Part shown: positions 22,471-35,300 of the stretch, one piece after another
Position numbering within the stretch: position 1 is the stretch's first letter
How the letters are laid out: every line of letters starts with the position of its first letter
Assembly (NCBI RefSeq): GCF_029867415.1
Contig: NC_081180.1
Coordinates: forward strand, 23,026,808 to 23,090,807
DNA: 64,000 nt
From: Vicia villosa
Lineage: Eukaryota > Streptophyta > Magnoliopsida > Fabales > Fabaceae
Direction: 5' to 3'
The notes under the pieces: generated by a model
Told to the model about the DNA's origin: nothing
Database searches by the model: none
What the model saw: only the letters and a program-made list of their open reading frames with translations
Translations under genes and position numbers: made by a program

Positions 22471-23225
22471 AAAGTTCTTGATAAGTTCAAACTGTCACGT
22501 TTCAAAAAGTGAATATTCAATTTGATCTTAGTGCTAAAATGATGATGAAAGTGTTATGGCTATATTAGAATACACAAGTGAAATTGGTTTTCTAATGCAA
22601 TATACTATATGCAATATAGCAGTTGCAATTAGTAAATGAGTAGATTTACTAGAAATCCAAATAGTGAGCATTGGAAGGCCATCACAAGGATTTTCGATTA
22701 TCTTTTAAATAAACCAAAATCTTGACCTCCATCATGGTAGGTTTTCTCATATTAAAAAGATATACCAATATGAGTTGGATATCGAGTGTTGGAGATCATA
22801 AAATTACAACTGAGTGGATATTTACACTAGTTGTAGGTGAGATTTCTTGGAAGAGCAAGAAACAAACATGCATCACTCTCTTGACCATGGAACCGTGGTG
22901 TGTGGATCTCGCTTCCACTAATAAAAGAAGTTAAATGGTTGAGGGACCTTCTGTCGGAAGTTCCATTGGCTAAATATAGTGTTTCAAAGGTGTTAACACA
23001 ATGTGTTAGTCAAGCCAATTTAGCAAGAGAATTCAGATAAGTGTAAAATGGAAGTCTGGGCACTGAGGCCTTAGACATTCGTGAGAAAATTGATTAAAGA
23101 TGTAATCATTTACTCGCATATATATGATCGATCTATAATTTGGGAAATTCATTTACTAAGCCACTGGCCAGAGACTTAGTAAAAACAACCTCGAGATGTA
23201 GGAGGTTGAAACTCCTTGAGTAAGA

Positions 23226-23594
23226 GTTCCGACAATGGCGGTAACCCAATCTTACGTTAACAGAACATTAACCTCAAGATTTTCAATGGGTAACAACAAG
23301 TCGTTGATTTGGATAATTGTCAAACATTTCGTGGTAATGTTGACCTTAAAACGAGGGTTGAGTTTTATTTCAAACTCTTAATGAAGTTCAATACCGAGGG
23401 TACGTGTCTCATGGAAAAAGACACAATATGAATTTCACCTATGTGAATTTCGAGATGGTGCCGTCTGTTTACCCAGAAAAATGGTAAACAAGCGCTAGTT
23501 TCCTTTTTAAAGGTTACTTTTGCGGAATCAACTAGAATACTCCAGGACTAATTGCTTTATTTTGTTATATTATGTGTATCTGGTTTGTATTGAA
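23226..23594 (+). other. 3' flank of the copia remnant
   Basis: Non-coding sequence following the copia RNase H remnant, probably the decayed 3' end or LTR of that element. The Tat element starts at 23595. Confidence 0.4.
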
Positions 23595-24255
23595 TGTAAC
23601 AGTGACTTCAAAGTAAAAATAAAACACTGAAATTAAAGGCTTTAAAGTAAATCAAAGCAATAAAAAAGGCAGTAAATGCGCACTAAAAGATGAAAATATA
23701 AAGCAAAAATGATTGCATAAATCAAAGTGGTACGCATACATACATTCCAAGGTTGCACTCTTTACTCATTATTGCACAGAGAATTGAGTTTACTTGTGTT
23801 TATGTAGAAAATGCGGACCCCTAACTATTCCTATGGAACTTGCTTAAATAGTAAAATAAAATAACTACTAATAACGGTCGACTGATTATCAGTCAACACG
23901 TGTCTTTGACATGCAAGATCTTCAACTGTGAGACCTCCACGCGTCTCTTGTAACTGCTGAAAACTGTCTCCTTTTAACTTCTAATACCTCTCGACTTCCA
24001 CTTCAGTTTCTGCAGCAAAATTCTTAAGTCTTCGCATACTTCTGATCGAACGCTGAAGCCTCTGATAATCTTTCTAGTCGAACAGCTTCGACTACTAAGC
24101 ATTACTTAGTCGAACCACTTCGACCCAAATGGCAATGTAATTATTTAATTGAGGCCCAATTACCAATTTAGGGCCTTTCTACCAAATTGAGGCCCAATTA
24201 CCAATTTTGAGCCCCAGTTGCCCATTTGTTGGTAAGTCAAAAACCTAGGGTAACA
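23595..24255 (-). repeat. Tat element 3' LTR
   Basis: On the minus strand it starts TGTTACCCTAGG at 24255 and probably ends GTTACA at 23595, giving about 661 bp with a matching TGTTAC/GTTACA terminal inverted repeat. The G-rich polypurine tract lies directly before it, at 24256-24270 (GGGGGG on the minus strand). The left edge is inferred from the terminal repeat, since the partner LTR is outside the window. Confidence 0.6.
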
Positions 24256-24525
24256 AATTGCCCCCCAAGCGACTTCTTTCGACTGTCTCCAGAAAAGAGG
24301 AAGATGGCATTTCATTTCCTTTTCAGGTTTCGACTTCCTTAATTCCCATTATGCCATGATTACATTTCATTTTCCCAGGCACTAATTATTACCTAAACAC
24401 TAGGTAGTGGGCTATTTTACCTGTTCCCAACTTGCTTGTGTCAGTTTCCAAGATATTTGATACGACCTTTGGTTTTCTAACTTCCTTTCCCACGTTTGTC
24501 TTGCTGAAGTAACTACATATTTTCT

Positions 24526-24534
24526 ATATATATA
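24526..24534 (+). promoter_or_regulatory. TATA box of the antisense ORF
   Basis: TATATATAG lies 84-92 bases upstream of the ATG at 24618 on the plus strand, with a pyrimidine-rich stretch after it. Spacing and orientation fit a plant Pol II promoter for the antisense ORF. Confidence 0.5.
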
Positions 24535-24617
24535 GCCTCGTTCTTTCCATTTCCTTTTGCACTCCCCTACACACAACATCTTAAGCATTTTCATCCTTCA
24601 ATCTCTGTCTTCAAACC

Positions 24618-25349
24618 ATGGCACAACCTTTAACATATGCCCACATAAGATCCTGTATTAAGAAAGAATTTAAACTTTCTGAAGAAGAGTTTGCTGCGAA
24701 CGATATCAATGCTTGTGCTCTTTATGCCGATCAGGGACTTGAGTTTTACCCTAAACTTTTGGATGGTAACATCTATCCCTGCATGCTGACTGAATTTTGG
24801 ATGTTCGCGTCTCTGCGCATAGATCCAGAAGGGAGGACTACTATAACCTCCAACATTCGAGGGGCTCATGTTCTTATCACTCCCTCAATAATCTCTTATC
24901 TGTTGAAATGCGGTAATACCGGGGAAACTTTTGGTGATAATATTTTCAACCTGAGCACTTCTAATATGTTAAAGGATCTCATGGACAACGACCCCTTTTG
25001 TGCCAAGGTGATCAAGATTTGGCACCAACTTTTGGTGGGCAACTTTCGTCCACGCACCCATGATGAAAATAGCATCATGGTGGAAGATTTAGAATTCATT
25101 TTCTGTGCTCTTCAGGGGAAGAAGATCAACTTTCCTTTGTTGATTTTTAAGCAACTTGTGGAAGCTGTTTCTTTGACTGCCTCACGTCAAGGGGTGGTGA
25201 CTTGTCTTCCTTATGGAAGACTCTTATCTTACTTATTCCTCAAGCAAGGTGTGGTGAGGAAAATGCGCGATGCTGGGAGTATGGATATGTTCGAAGCCGA
25301 AAGTCTGCCCCTATTATCCTTGGAAGACATCGACCGAAGGGTTAACTAA
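24618..25349 (+). CDS. Antisense extra ORF of Tat element
   Basis: An intact 243-codon ORF on the strand opposite to pol, between the integrase and the 3' LTR. Antisense ORFs in this place are known from Tat elements such as maize Grande; their function is unknown. The start context ACCATGG is strong for plants. Residues about 40-95 (FYPKLL, EFWMFASLRI, NIRGAHVLITPSIISYLL) follow the same pattern as the env-like ORF of the Athila at 7064-8032, suggesting a shared plant-transposon-protein fold; this is inference by eye. No zinc finger, membrane segment or catalytic motif is evident. It is uninterrupted although the neighbouring pol carries many lesions, and a TATA box stands at 24526-24534. 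A host-derived or silencing-related role cannot be judged from sequence. Confidence 0.8.
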   Translation: MAQPLTYAHIRSCIKKEFKLSEEEFAANDINACALYADQGLEFYPKLLDGNIYPCMLTEFWMFASLRIDPEGRTTITSNIRGAHVLITPSIISYLLKCGNTGETFGDNIFNLSTSNMLKDLMDNDPFCAKVIKIWHQLLVGNFRPRTHDENSIMVEDLEFIFCALQGKKINFPLLIFKQLVEAVSLTASRQGVVTCLPYGRLLSYLFLKQGVVRKMRDAGSMDMFEAESLPLLSLEDIDRRVN

Positions 25350-25468
25350 TAGTGGGTGTTTTTAGTGGCTTTGGCGGAGGATTTTTTTTTTTGAATGCTC
25401 CTCTTTTGTATGCTTATTTTTGTAATAGGTGGCTATTTTATAGCCATCTTTAATCTAATATTTCAGCT

Positions 25469-26562
25469 TTAGTCTATTATGCGTATTTCTTGAAGCGTAG
25501 GTTTATATTTTTTCAAATATTTACCATTCACTCTCAAAATTCGACCATCTGAATTTAATTCTTCAATTTCATATGCATTGTTTGAAAACACTTGCAAAAT
25601 TTTGAACGGGTAGGATAACTTTCCATACATAATTACCTACCATGAATGTCTTCTCTTTGACTTTCTTGTTGTAAGCCTTCGCCACTTTTTCTTTTTGTCT
25701 TATTAACCTATCCAACGCTATTAGCCTTTCTTCGTCTAATTCTACTAATTCATCTAACATCATATTCCAGTATTCGTCAGACGAGAGACTATTTTGTCGT
25801 TGAATTCTTGTCGACTGTAGATGAATCTCTGCAGGCAATACAGTATCATGCCCAAAAGTCAAACGAAATGGGGTAGTATTTATTGCTTCCTTTGGTGACG
25901 TCCGACAAGCCCAAAGGATTTGGTCGAGCGTTTGATGCCAATTTCTTGGCTTTTTCCCCACATGCTTCTTTATCAAATTTATAATAACTTTATTAGCAGC
26001 TTCGACTTGACCATTGGCCTGGGCGTAATATGGAGTGGATGTTAGCAATTTAAATCATGTCTCTGCTGCAAAAGCTTGCATCTTTCGACCAACAAAAACT
26101 GATCCTTGATCAGTAGTAATAGTTTCTGGAATCCCATATCTATAGATAATGTGTTTTTGTATGAAACTAATCACTGCTTCTTGATCAGCATTAACTAGTG
26201 GGATTGCCTCTATCCATTTAGTAAAATAATCTATTCCTACTAAAATGAATCTTTGTTGCTTAGAAGATGCAGGTTTGATCTCTCCTATTAAATCCAAAGC
26301 CCATCCTCTAAAAGGCCAAGGTTTGACAATGGCATGCAATTCACTGGCTGGAACATGTTGAATGCCTGAAAATTTCTGGCACTCTTGGCATCCTCTTGCA
26401 TATTCAATACAGTCTTTTAGCATTGTCGGCCAATATAAACCTTGTCTAAACAACAGCCATTTCATCTTATGGCCTGACTGATGAGCTCCACAAACACCAC
26501 TATGAACTTCTGACACAGCCAAATATGCTTCAGCTTCACTTAAGCATTTCAAAAATACACCC
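25469..26562 (-). pseudogene. Tat integrase, broken
   Basis: The C-terminal half of Tat pol. Seen: zinc-domain residues including CQECQ, the integrase core with Asp in ALDLIG, Asp in TTDQGS and Glu in GQVEAANK, then TTPFRLTFGHD and the C-terminal region. A TGA at 26055-26057 interrupts the core between the second Asp and the Glu; the frame continues at once. Near 25610 a small deletion with frameshift removes about 20 residues of the C-terminal GKWSP region, after which another frame leads to the stop at 25469. The upstream end was cut by the Ogre insertion (duplication CACCC at 26558-26562). Non-functional. Confidence 0.85.
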
Positions 26563-28571
26563 TGTCATACCCCAATTTTTGACCTAAGATACCACCTCAT
26601 ATCATTGCATATGCATCATTTGCATCTCTAACAAATTGCATTAGCTTGTGTTTGCTACTTGTGACTCAGCAGGGTTTAATCAAGAAAACACTCATCAGTA
26701 CAAGTAACAATCAATTAGGGTTTTGTTCTCCCTTCATCTCAAAAGAACTATCTTCATCAACAATCAACATTTGGTCCCCAGAGATTCACTTCAACAAACT
26801 CAACAGCTTTGAATCGACTGAATTAGGGTTTTGACTGAAGACAGCATACTCCTGACTTTTGCTCAGGATTTGACCTAATGACTTGGGACATGACCTCAAA
26901 ACCCCAAGTACATCATTTTGACCTAATCCATTGGCTCAGAACATCTCCTATACAAAGATTGATCAGACAAATCCTCAGATCAGGGTTTTTGAACTATCAG
27001 GGACTGAAATCAGGGATCACATTTGGGAAACCCTAAAAATCCCCAGGGAGTCAATCAAAGGTTTCAATCATCTTCAAATAATCCCTATGACAATATACAA
27101 TGGAAATTGTATCTCAATCCAAGACCTACAGGCATCAATTTCATCAGGTCGACAATTAGGGTTTTTTGACCTAATTCACTAAACCACTGACTTTTTAATC
27201 AGGACATGGTGCCACAACTCAAATCATGATTCAATATCCTCAAATGCTTCAATATGATCCATTCATACTATTCATTTGATGAGGATAGCTTGTTTCATTT
27301 GAAATCTCCAAAAACGCGATTCGTCTGAAAAAGTCAACTGTACAAGAACACCTTTGACTTTTGGGAATTTTGGTCAACCATGACTTTTGAAGTTTTGAAT
27401 CATCAATATATGATATGAGAAGTCATTTGATCAAGAAAAATCAAGAAAATCAATCAAAAATCAAAAAGTCAAAAGTTTGACTTTTCATACTTAGAAAAAT
27501 TTCTAAGTGTTTTTCATGGTTTTTTCCAAACTTTGAAAGGGAATTTCTCAAAATTTCACCTACAAACTGAAAAAAACTTCCAACATGAAAGTTGTAGATT
27601 TTGATCCAATAAACAACTTTGACACATATAAATTTTTTCCATAAGATCAACCATTTAAGAGATATGGTGCTTCAAAGTTGGTACTTTTTGAAAACTTCAC
27701 TTGAAATCTCATTTTCTTCAAAGTTCATGGATCTTTTTCACCCACTTCCTTAAAGATCTTGAAGAAACTTTCAACTAGGGTTTTGAAGTGTGTCATATGA
27801 GCTTTCCAAAATGTCTAAGAGCATGGAAAAATATGGAGTATAGCTATGGTTTTGATTTTTGCAATTAGAAGCCATTATGCATGAAATTATAAGCCATTTT
27901 CACTAAGTTCAAATGCTATATGGCTTATAATTCAAGTGATGACACACCAAAGCAATGATTGAATGATATTTTTCTGATTTGAGATCAGAATGGAAAGAGA
28001 TAAGAAGCTTAGAGAAATAACCATGGTTAAGTCACTTTAACCATTTTGCATTTAATGGTAAGATTCCTTTCTATCCCTTAAGTGCCAAATCACCAAAGAA
28101 GAAGCAAGTTGCAAGGGCTTGGTATTCAGAAAGCTTGGCCTATAAATAGAGGTGCAAATCACTCTTCAATTCACACCAAAACCTCACAATTATAGGTTTT
28201 CTCTCTTCTTTCTTGAATTGCAAGTTTCTTAAGTTTCAAAGAGGTAAAATGCTCAACCTCTAAACCTTTGAAGTTCTGAGCAAAATGATGCTTCTCACAA
28301 CTCATAAACATCATTTGAAACTTGTTTGAACCACTCATACACCCCAAAAACACCTCAAGCTCAAAATCACTACCTCACTTCTCAAATATGCATAACCATG
28401 GCCTTATCATGCCAAAATCCATTCAAGGTCATTTCTGTCCAAACTAACACTTCCAACACCTCATATATATCACATATGAACTATCCAAACACTCACATAT
28501 GATCTGAAACATCTCCATCTTCAAATTCGATTCATACTTGAAGCAACTGCAGATCGGGTGCCATGGCCGTG
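26563..28571 (+). repeat. Ogre 5' LTR, first part (U3 and start of R)
   Basis: It matches 53960-55968 at an offset of 27,397. TATAAATAGAG at 28141-28151 is a strong TATA box, so U3 is about 1.6 kb and transcription should start near 28175. The second insertion lies about 400 bp further downstream, within the transcribed leader, and would disrupt transcripts from this LTR. Confidence 0.93.
28141..28151 (+). promoter_or_regulatory. Ogre 5' LTR TATA box
   Basis: TATAAATAGAG is preceded by GGCC and followed by a pyrimidine-rich region. It also occurs at 55538-55548 in the 3' LTR. Confidence 0.8.
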
Positions 28572-31500
28572 TGTAATACGGTGAACTGACTTTTATTGAT
28601 CGAAATGTCGCGGTTAAGCATGAGTCGCCACCGACTTTTATTTTATCCAAACAAATTCAGAAAGGCTAAAAGAAACAGAAAAAACCTTTTAAAGAAATCT
28701 AAGTTCGGGGGGTAATTTATGCAAAGGGAAGGTGTAAGGCACCCTTTGCATCCATGGTTTTCCATGGGCTCTTAATTGCTTTGCTTGCTCGCTTGTTTAG
28801 AAAATGTAGATGAAAGAGATAGGGACTTTAGCTCGTAAATGAGCGTAGCCCTTTTGAAAAATTATGAGAAAGAATATAATAAAAAGGTTTGAGCATTGCA
28901 AGGCAATTAGGGGCAATTACCTTAAACTCAGATGATAGGTCTCTTTTTAGCCTTTCAGAATGAAAGGGTCTATCCTTGCCATAAGAGGGCAGGAAGCCTT
29001 TCGTTTGGAGGTTGAAGGGTCATCGAAGCATCCTTTGCCATAAGACTGTCCCATGCCATAGGAGGGCAGGTAGTCTAAGGCAAGGATCAGAATAAGCCTT
29101 ATTCGTAGGCAGCCAGAAGATACCTCAGCCTTTTTCCGTAGGCAACTTCCGAGGGTCAAGGTCATATTTGTGTATCGAAGGCAGCATCATTTAGGGTCGT
29201 GACCTTTTTATCGAGGCAACGTGGCTGAGGTATCCTCGAATTCGAGGGACATGGCTTATTCTGCAAAAAAACACAAAGGCAACAGGCAACAGGCAACAAG
29301 GCAACAGAGAGGGTTACCCAAAAGCGTGCGTGTGTGCACCAATCACGTGATTATGTTCAGTTATGTTATCTTATAAAATTACGTGATGCTAATTCAATTA
29401 ATAAGTTGCACTCCCTATAATTACTAACCACACAATAATATAACAATAATAATGGGGAAGGGAAATTGTAACCAGCGGAGGAGAGGGGAATTGAAACCAG
29501 CGGGATATAAAAATAAAAGGCAAAAGGTTTAACACAAGTAATAATTTGTGAATAGGGTTTAGGGTTACCAATACTCGTAGCTTTGGCAGTTGACAAACCC
29601 TGAAAATTGGAAAAGAAAGAATAAACAGAGGGGTGAGTGCATTATCGGTTCGGAGGCAAATGAGGTTAACCTTAATAAAATAAAAGATAAATAAATTAAT
29701 AATGAATGATAAATAATACTTAGCTTTGATTTGGATTTGATCTGATATGGTTGGTTAGAGTCGGAGGAAACCTCGGGGGTAACCCTGAAAAGACAAGGCA
29801 GAAAGAGAGGGAGTGAATGTATGCACAGTTCAGAAATATAAGGACAAACCCTAAAATTAAAAAGGAAACAGAATAGACATCGAATAAATAAAATACTTAG
29901 CTTTTGTATTTTGATCGGGCGTGTCATCGGAGTGACCCATGTTGATAACCCTGAAAAGGCACAAAAGAAATATTCAGTGTAGTGGGATGTTCGTCGTAAA
30001 CCCTGATTAGGGTACGAATTTAAATAAGAAAATATAAATGATTTAATTAATTATTGGTCTCGCGACCTAATTAATTAAATCGGGATAAAAATAGAATCGA
30101 GTACAGAAATAATTTTTAGGAAATTTTTTAGGATTAAAACAAAATAGATATGAATTTTTAAAGTAATATACATAATTAAATATATATAAAATATAATATA
30201 TAAAGATAAAAAATAAACTAATGTAAATAAAATAAATAAATAAAACATATTATTTATATAAATAAATATATTATATATATAAAAAAAAATTAGAATAAAA
30301 GAAAATAAATAGTTTATTATTAATAAGAAAAAGAAATATTTAAAATGATATATATACATATATATAAATAAAATAAAAACAAGTTACATAATTAAAAATA
30401 AAAAAATTTGGAAAATTCTTAGCTTGGATCTGGTGCTACACGCGTGTGCATTCCATGGTGGACTGGCAGGCTAAGATCCGTTGGATTGATTTGAGGATCA
30501 GATGGATGGCAAGGCTGATGAGGGAGCATGATAGCGTATACATCTTAACGCACAGGATCTGCTCGTTCCAATTCAAAAACGCGCGCGCGAAGCTGGCCAA
30601 TGGGGAGGCGACGCGTCATCGTCTCCAACCTTCCCTCCGTCGTCTTAGCCCTGGTAATAAGCTATAGCAACGGTTTTGTTCGTAGCTACAACCTGCACCC
30701 TACGAATACATGCAAACGTACACAAAAATATTTCGCGAGACCCCCTTTGAATTCGTCTGGGCCTCGTGAATTCAACCATGTCCATTATTTAACCTAATTT
30801 CACTCGTATGCAGAAACCCTAATTGGAATTGCAAAACCCTAATAATGGCGAAACTCACATCACAGCGTATTAATGCAATTAGGTTTCCAGAATTAATCAG
30901 AGCATCCATATAAACATGATCATGCATCAAGAATTCATTAATTATGCGTGTATGATCGAACTCGATGCAAGTTTAAAAGGCATAAAAACATGACTTACAG
31001 AGTAGTGTTCTTGAGGTATTAAGGCCTGGGAATAATCCAAACAGCTTCAGAGAAGATCGAGGAAGGTATTTGAATGCTTGTTACGCCTTGAATTGCTCTG
31101 CTACTGAAAATTGGATCTTGGAATTTCCTTCACCTTTTCAAGTCGGTTTAGGGGTTTCTTGCTGCAGAATTCGTGTCCTTTGCATCTGGCTTTTGTTGTG
31201 TATATATATGTGAATGTTTTAGGTCAACAAAATTGAAAAGAATCTCTTTGAATCAAGAATTTAATATGGTGAGAATTTGATTGAAAATATGATTTTGAAA
31301 ATTTCCAATTATGGCCAATATTGACTCAATCTCCTCCCAATCACATTTGCACGAAATTACATTAGATATGGAACATATTTGATGATAAAATAGATCCAAA
31401 TCATATCTTGTACCAATATTTGATTTTCTTTTTAATTTATTTGATTTTAATCCTTTTTTAAATGAATTAAAAATTCATAATAAATCAAATAAAGCTTATG

Positions 31501-32377
31501 ATTTCGTGGGAAAAAGGTTTTGGGCCTTTGATGACTTGTATAGCAAGATTGGATCAAAAGAACTTGGGCCTTTTTGCAAAAAGTGTTCAATTCTTTCACA
31601 TTTTCCTTCCCAAAATAGCCTCACTTTGACAAGGCCTATCTCCCTCAATTTTTGGGGTATGGAAGTGTTCTAAGACATTTTGGAAACCTTAGAGAGTCCT
31701 CTAACCAGTGTCTTTGGTCTCATGTAAAAATTATTTTCCATGTTCATTTCATGACCTTTTGAAAAAAGTGTCTTTTTGTTGACTTTTGAAAAGGACCTAT
31801 AATGTATGAAGCCATATCTCTTAAACCATTGACCTGTGAGCTTTGATTCTTGGACCATTGGATAGAGGAGTGACTTCCCTTCAAAATGAGCTTTGGTGGG
31901 AATTTTTCTGATGAAGTATGAATTTTTGGTGAATTTTCAAAGTTTGGTTGACTTTTTCAGTTCATGCCAAAAATAGTAACTCTTGACTTTTGACTTCTCT
32001 GATATTTCCTTGCATCATCATGATCAACCCTTGATCAAATGATGGTTTTAGGGTTATGAGGATGTTGTTGACCTAATATCTTGAGTTTTGACTGTATTTT
32101 GACTTGAAATGACTTTTTTGCCCTTGAAGGTTGACTGTTGACCTAATCAGGATTTGAGGGACTCAATTTGCTCTGTTTGACTTGAAACTTTGCATAGAGA
32201 TTCTTTGGGATGTTGGTGACCCTATGGAGCCACCCTGAGCCATTGATTCAATGATTTCCTTTTGACTGACCTAAACCCTAGTTCAGAGCCTTGTATAGGG
32301 GAGTGAGTTTTAGGAGCATTGTATTTTGATTTGGTTTTGTGCAGGAGAAAAGTATGGGCAAATTTTGGGGTATGACA
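28572..32377 (-). repeat. Ogre derivative 3' LTR
   Basis: A 3806-bp LTR that on the minus strand runs from TGTCATACCCC at 32377 to GTATTACA at 28572. The polypurine tract GAACAGGGGCAGC (minus) lies directly before it at 32378-32390. The segment 30100-30420 is extremely AT-rich. Minus-strand ACATATATATACAC near 31199-31212 is a possible TATA box. No coding capacity. Confidence 0.92.
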
Positions 32378-35300
32378 GCTGCCCCTGTTCAATTATCTTA
32401 AACCTGAAGATGTAGAGTGGTTTGTATGCCAGTCGGTATCTGAAGGTGGAAGGTGATTGAACACTAGAATACCAAGAAATTTGCCCTAGTTGAAGTAGGG
32501 ACTTTTGTCGGAGATGGGCTTCAAAGATGCCATCCGGTAGTTGAAGTTTGAGAAATGTCGTTTGCGCGTTGATCGTGTCATTACCGTTCGTAGTAAATGA
32601 ATTAGATCTTTTGGAGGGATAATCGTGTCTACATCGTTCGTGATGATAGAATTAGACTCTCTTGTCGTGTCAGCACCGTTCGTAGTAACTGAATTAGACC
32701 GTGGACGTCAGTGATCGTGTCTACACCGTTCGTGATGATAGAATTAGACCTCTGAAATTTGATCGTGTCAGTACCGTTCGTAGTATCTGAATTAGATCTT
32801 CTGTCGTGTCAGTACCGTTCGTAGCAGCTGAATTAGACTGAGAAGGTCAGTGATCGTGTCTACACCGTTCGTGATGATAGAATTAGATCTCTGAAATTTG
32901 ATCGTGTCAGTACCGTTCGTAGTATCTGAATTAGATCTTCTGTCGTGTCAGTACCGTTCGTAGTAGCTGAGTTAGACTGAGAAGGTCAGTGATCGTGTCT
33001 ACACCGTTCGTGATGATAGAATTAGATCTCTGAAATTTGATCGTGTCAGTACCGTTCGTAGTATCTGAATTAGATCTTGTGTCGTGTCAGTACCGTTCGT
33101 AGTAGCTGAGTTAGACTGAGAAGGTCAGTGATCGTGTCTACACCGTTCGTGATGATAGAATTAGATCTCTGAGAGTTGACCGTGTCAGTACCGTTCGTAG
33201 TAACCGAATTAGATCTTTTGTCGTGTCAGTACCGTTCGTAGTAGCTGAGTTAGACTGAGAAGGTCAGTGATCGTGTCTACACCGTTCGTGATGATAGAAT
33301 TAGATCTCTGAGAGTTGACCGTGTCAGTACTGTTCGTAGTAACCGAATTAGATCTTTTGTCGTGTCAGTACTGTTCGTAGTAGCTGAATTAGACTTTGAA
33401 AGTAGTCGTGTCATTACCGTTCGTGGTAAATGAATTAGATCTTCGAGCGTTGATCGTGTCAGTACCATTCGTAGTAGCTGAATTAGATCTTGGAAAGTTG
33501 GAGATTTCGTTCATTTGTCGGTACCTGTATTCTGAAAAAGGTAAGGTTAATCTTTATGCAATGTCATGATGCATGGGTTATGTAATGAATCCCTCAAAAT
33601 AAATGAGAGCTTTTGCATGTTATGTATGAGTTCATTATGAGGTAATGTATGCAGTGTATGAATATGTTTATATGATACGTGAATATGATTTATGTTGTCT
33701 TTGATTAAGAAAGTAGATCTTTATGTCCTTGTAATTGTACTGTCTGATCTTGTCTTGAAGATGCTCAGCTGGGAATTTATGATTTCTGCTTGGAGATGAT
33801 CAGTGACTTGATGTTCCCTGATTGGTGATAAAGATATTGATAAATCATGTTGGAGGTGAGCGACAGTGTTGAAGATGTAAACTCTGTTGGGCAGCCATGT
33901 CTTTATCGGGAGCGTTTGAAGGTATCTTCTTAATGATTACTCTGTGGGGATATGATCTTGTGAACCCGGCTTCGTGGGGAGACATGGGTGAAAGTTTCCC
34001 CCAGTATTATAGTAACTACTACTTGATTTAGGACACGTCACTTAAAATGTCAAACGGGACTTGTATAGATTTGCCCCAGTTAGCAGGAACTTTGGAAAGA
34101 TTCACCTTGCGAGGACTTTATAAGATGTGCACTTTAGGAGACATGCCCCTAGTAATCATATGCCCAATATGATGTCCTATGTTGGTTGAGAAGTAGCTTC
34201 AGATCTTCTTGGATGCGTGCCCCTGATTATTTTGGCATCCTTGAGAGATTCTCGGAATCTTGACTTGATTGCCCCAGATTGTTTGGACAAATAGTTTGAA
34301 ACCCACTTGAGGTGTATGCCTTTGATTGTTTGGCTTTTGAGAGATTCTTATAATCTTGACTGGGTTGCCCCAGATTGATTGGGCAAAGCATGCCATGCCC
34401 CTTGTATACGTACGAGACATTGCTTCTCGGAGTAATCTTGTCCGTTGGGATAACTTTTAGTCATTAGTTGTGCCATGTGCAAGTTCTTTCTGATGCTAGC
34501 TTTTGAAATTATGTAGCAGAATATGTTTAATAATGAATTCATGAGATGCAATGCATACGTTTGTCTTGAGTTTTTGAAAAACATTAAAGCAAGAGATGTA
34601 AAAGTGTGATGTTTGTAAAAACATGATATTTGTAACGACGTGTTGTTTGTAAAACGTGTTATTTGTAATAACGTGATGTTTGTAAAAAAGAAATATCAAC
34701 TCAGCATTTTTGGTAAACCTTAAGGAGTCAGGATACCTTTTTGGTGACAGTATGCTTTCGAACTAACCATGCTTCAATTAGGACTTTCAAGGGTTGTAAC
34801 GTGGCTTGGTTCACGGTTTTAAGAAACAAAGGATAATGGCTCAAAGTTTATTGTACCCACCCCTCTTCGTGATGATCTTCAGTCCTAAGCTCAGCTAAAT
34901 CAAACTTATGCATTCAGGTTCCAAGAGACTTTTGGATTTGCACCTTTGATAATGATGATGGTTCACCAACAAAGATAACTTTTGAGATGGCAGTCACTTC
35001 TTCCTTTTGGTAGTCACAACGTTGTGTTGTTCAGGAATTTATTAACTTCTCTTTTTTCATTTTTTTTTTAACTTTTGCCTGAACTGTCTTTTTTGAGCTT
35101 ACAGTCAGCGGGATGCCTTGATTTTGCCTAAGTCGTTTTTTTGATTTTTGACTTAGCAGGCCTTTCTTTGTATATATATTTTTCATTTTTTCTTTTGAAG
35201 ATGTTGACTGTCTTGTTTGATGACTGACGAACCATCATTGTCTTTTGATTGACATCTCCAACACTTCTTTGATGTGTGCGGATGACCGTTTGTGATTGAA

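Larger units (their letters stand above)
21170..23225 (+). pseudogene. Decayed Ty1/copia pol remnant
   Basis: Broken frames on the plus strand still show copia reverse transcriptase and RNase H signatures: VEDDPKIYKE near 21275, IAKGF near 21455, LNGDLDEEIY near 21590-21625, LVKSLYGLKQA near 21680-21715, MKDLGLVDNFLGI near 22378, and ISWKSKKQTCIT near 22845-22880 in RNase H. Stops and frameshifts occur throughout, a foreign LTR-like block interrupts RT (about 21727-22240), and a segment is duplicated at 22255-22470. No complete LTR pair was found. It is non-functional. Confidence 0.8.

Noticed and set aside
30075..30359. 94-codon hydrophobic, membrane-like ORF (also at 40840-41124)
   Set aside because: It lies in a very AT-rich part of the LTR; the composition alone produces Phe, Ile, Tyr and Leu-rich frames.
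32565..33500. CRISPR-like regular repeats
   Set aside because: Units are contiguous imperfect repeats without unique spacers, inside a plant retroelement.
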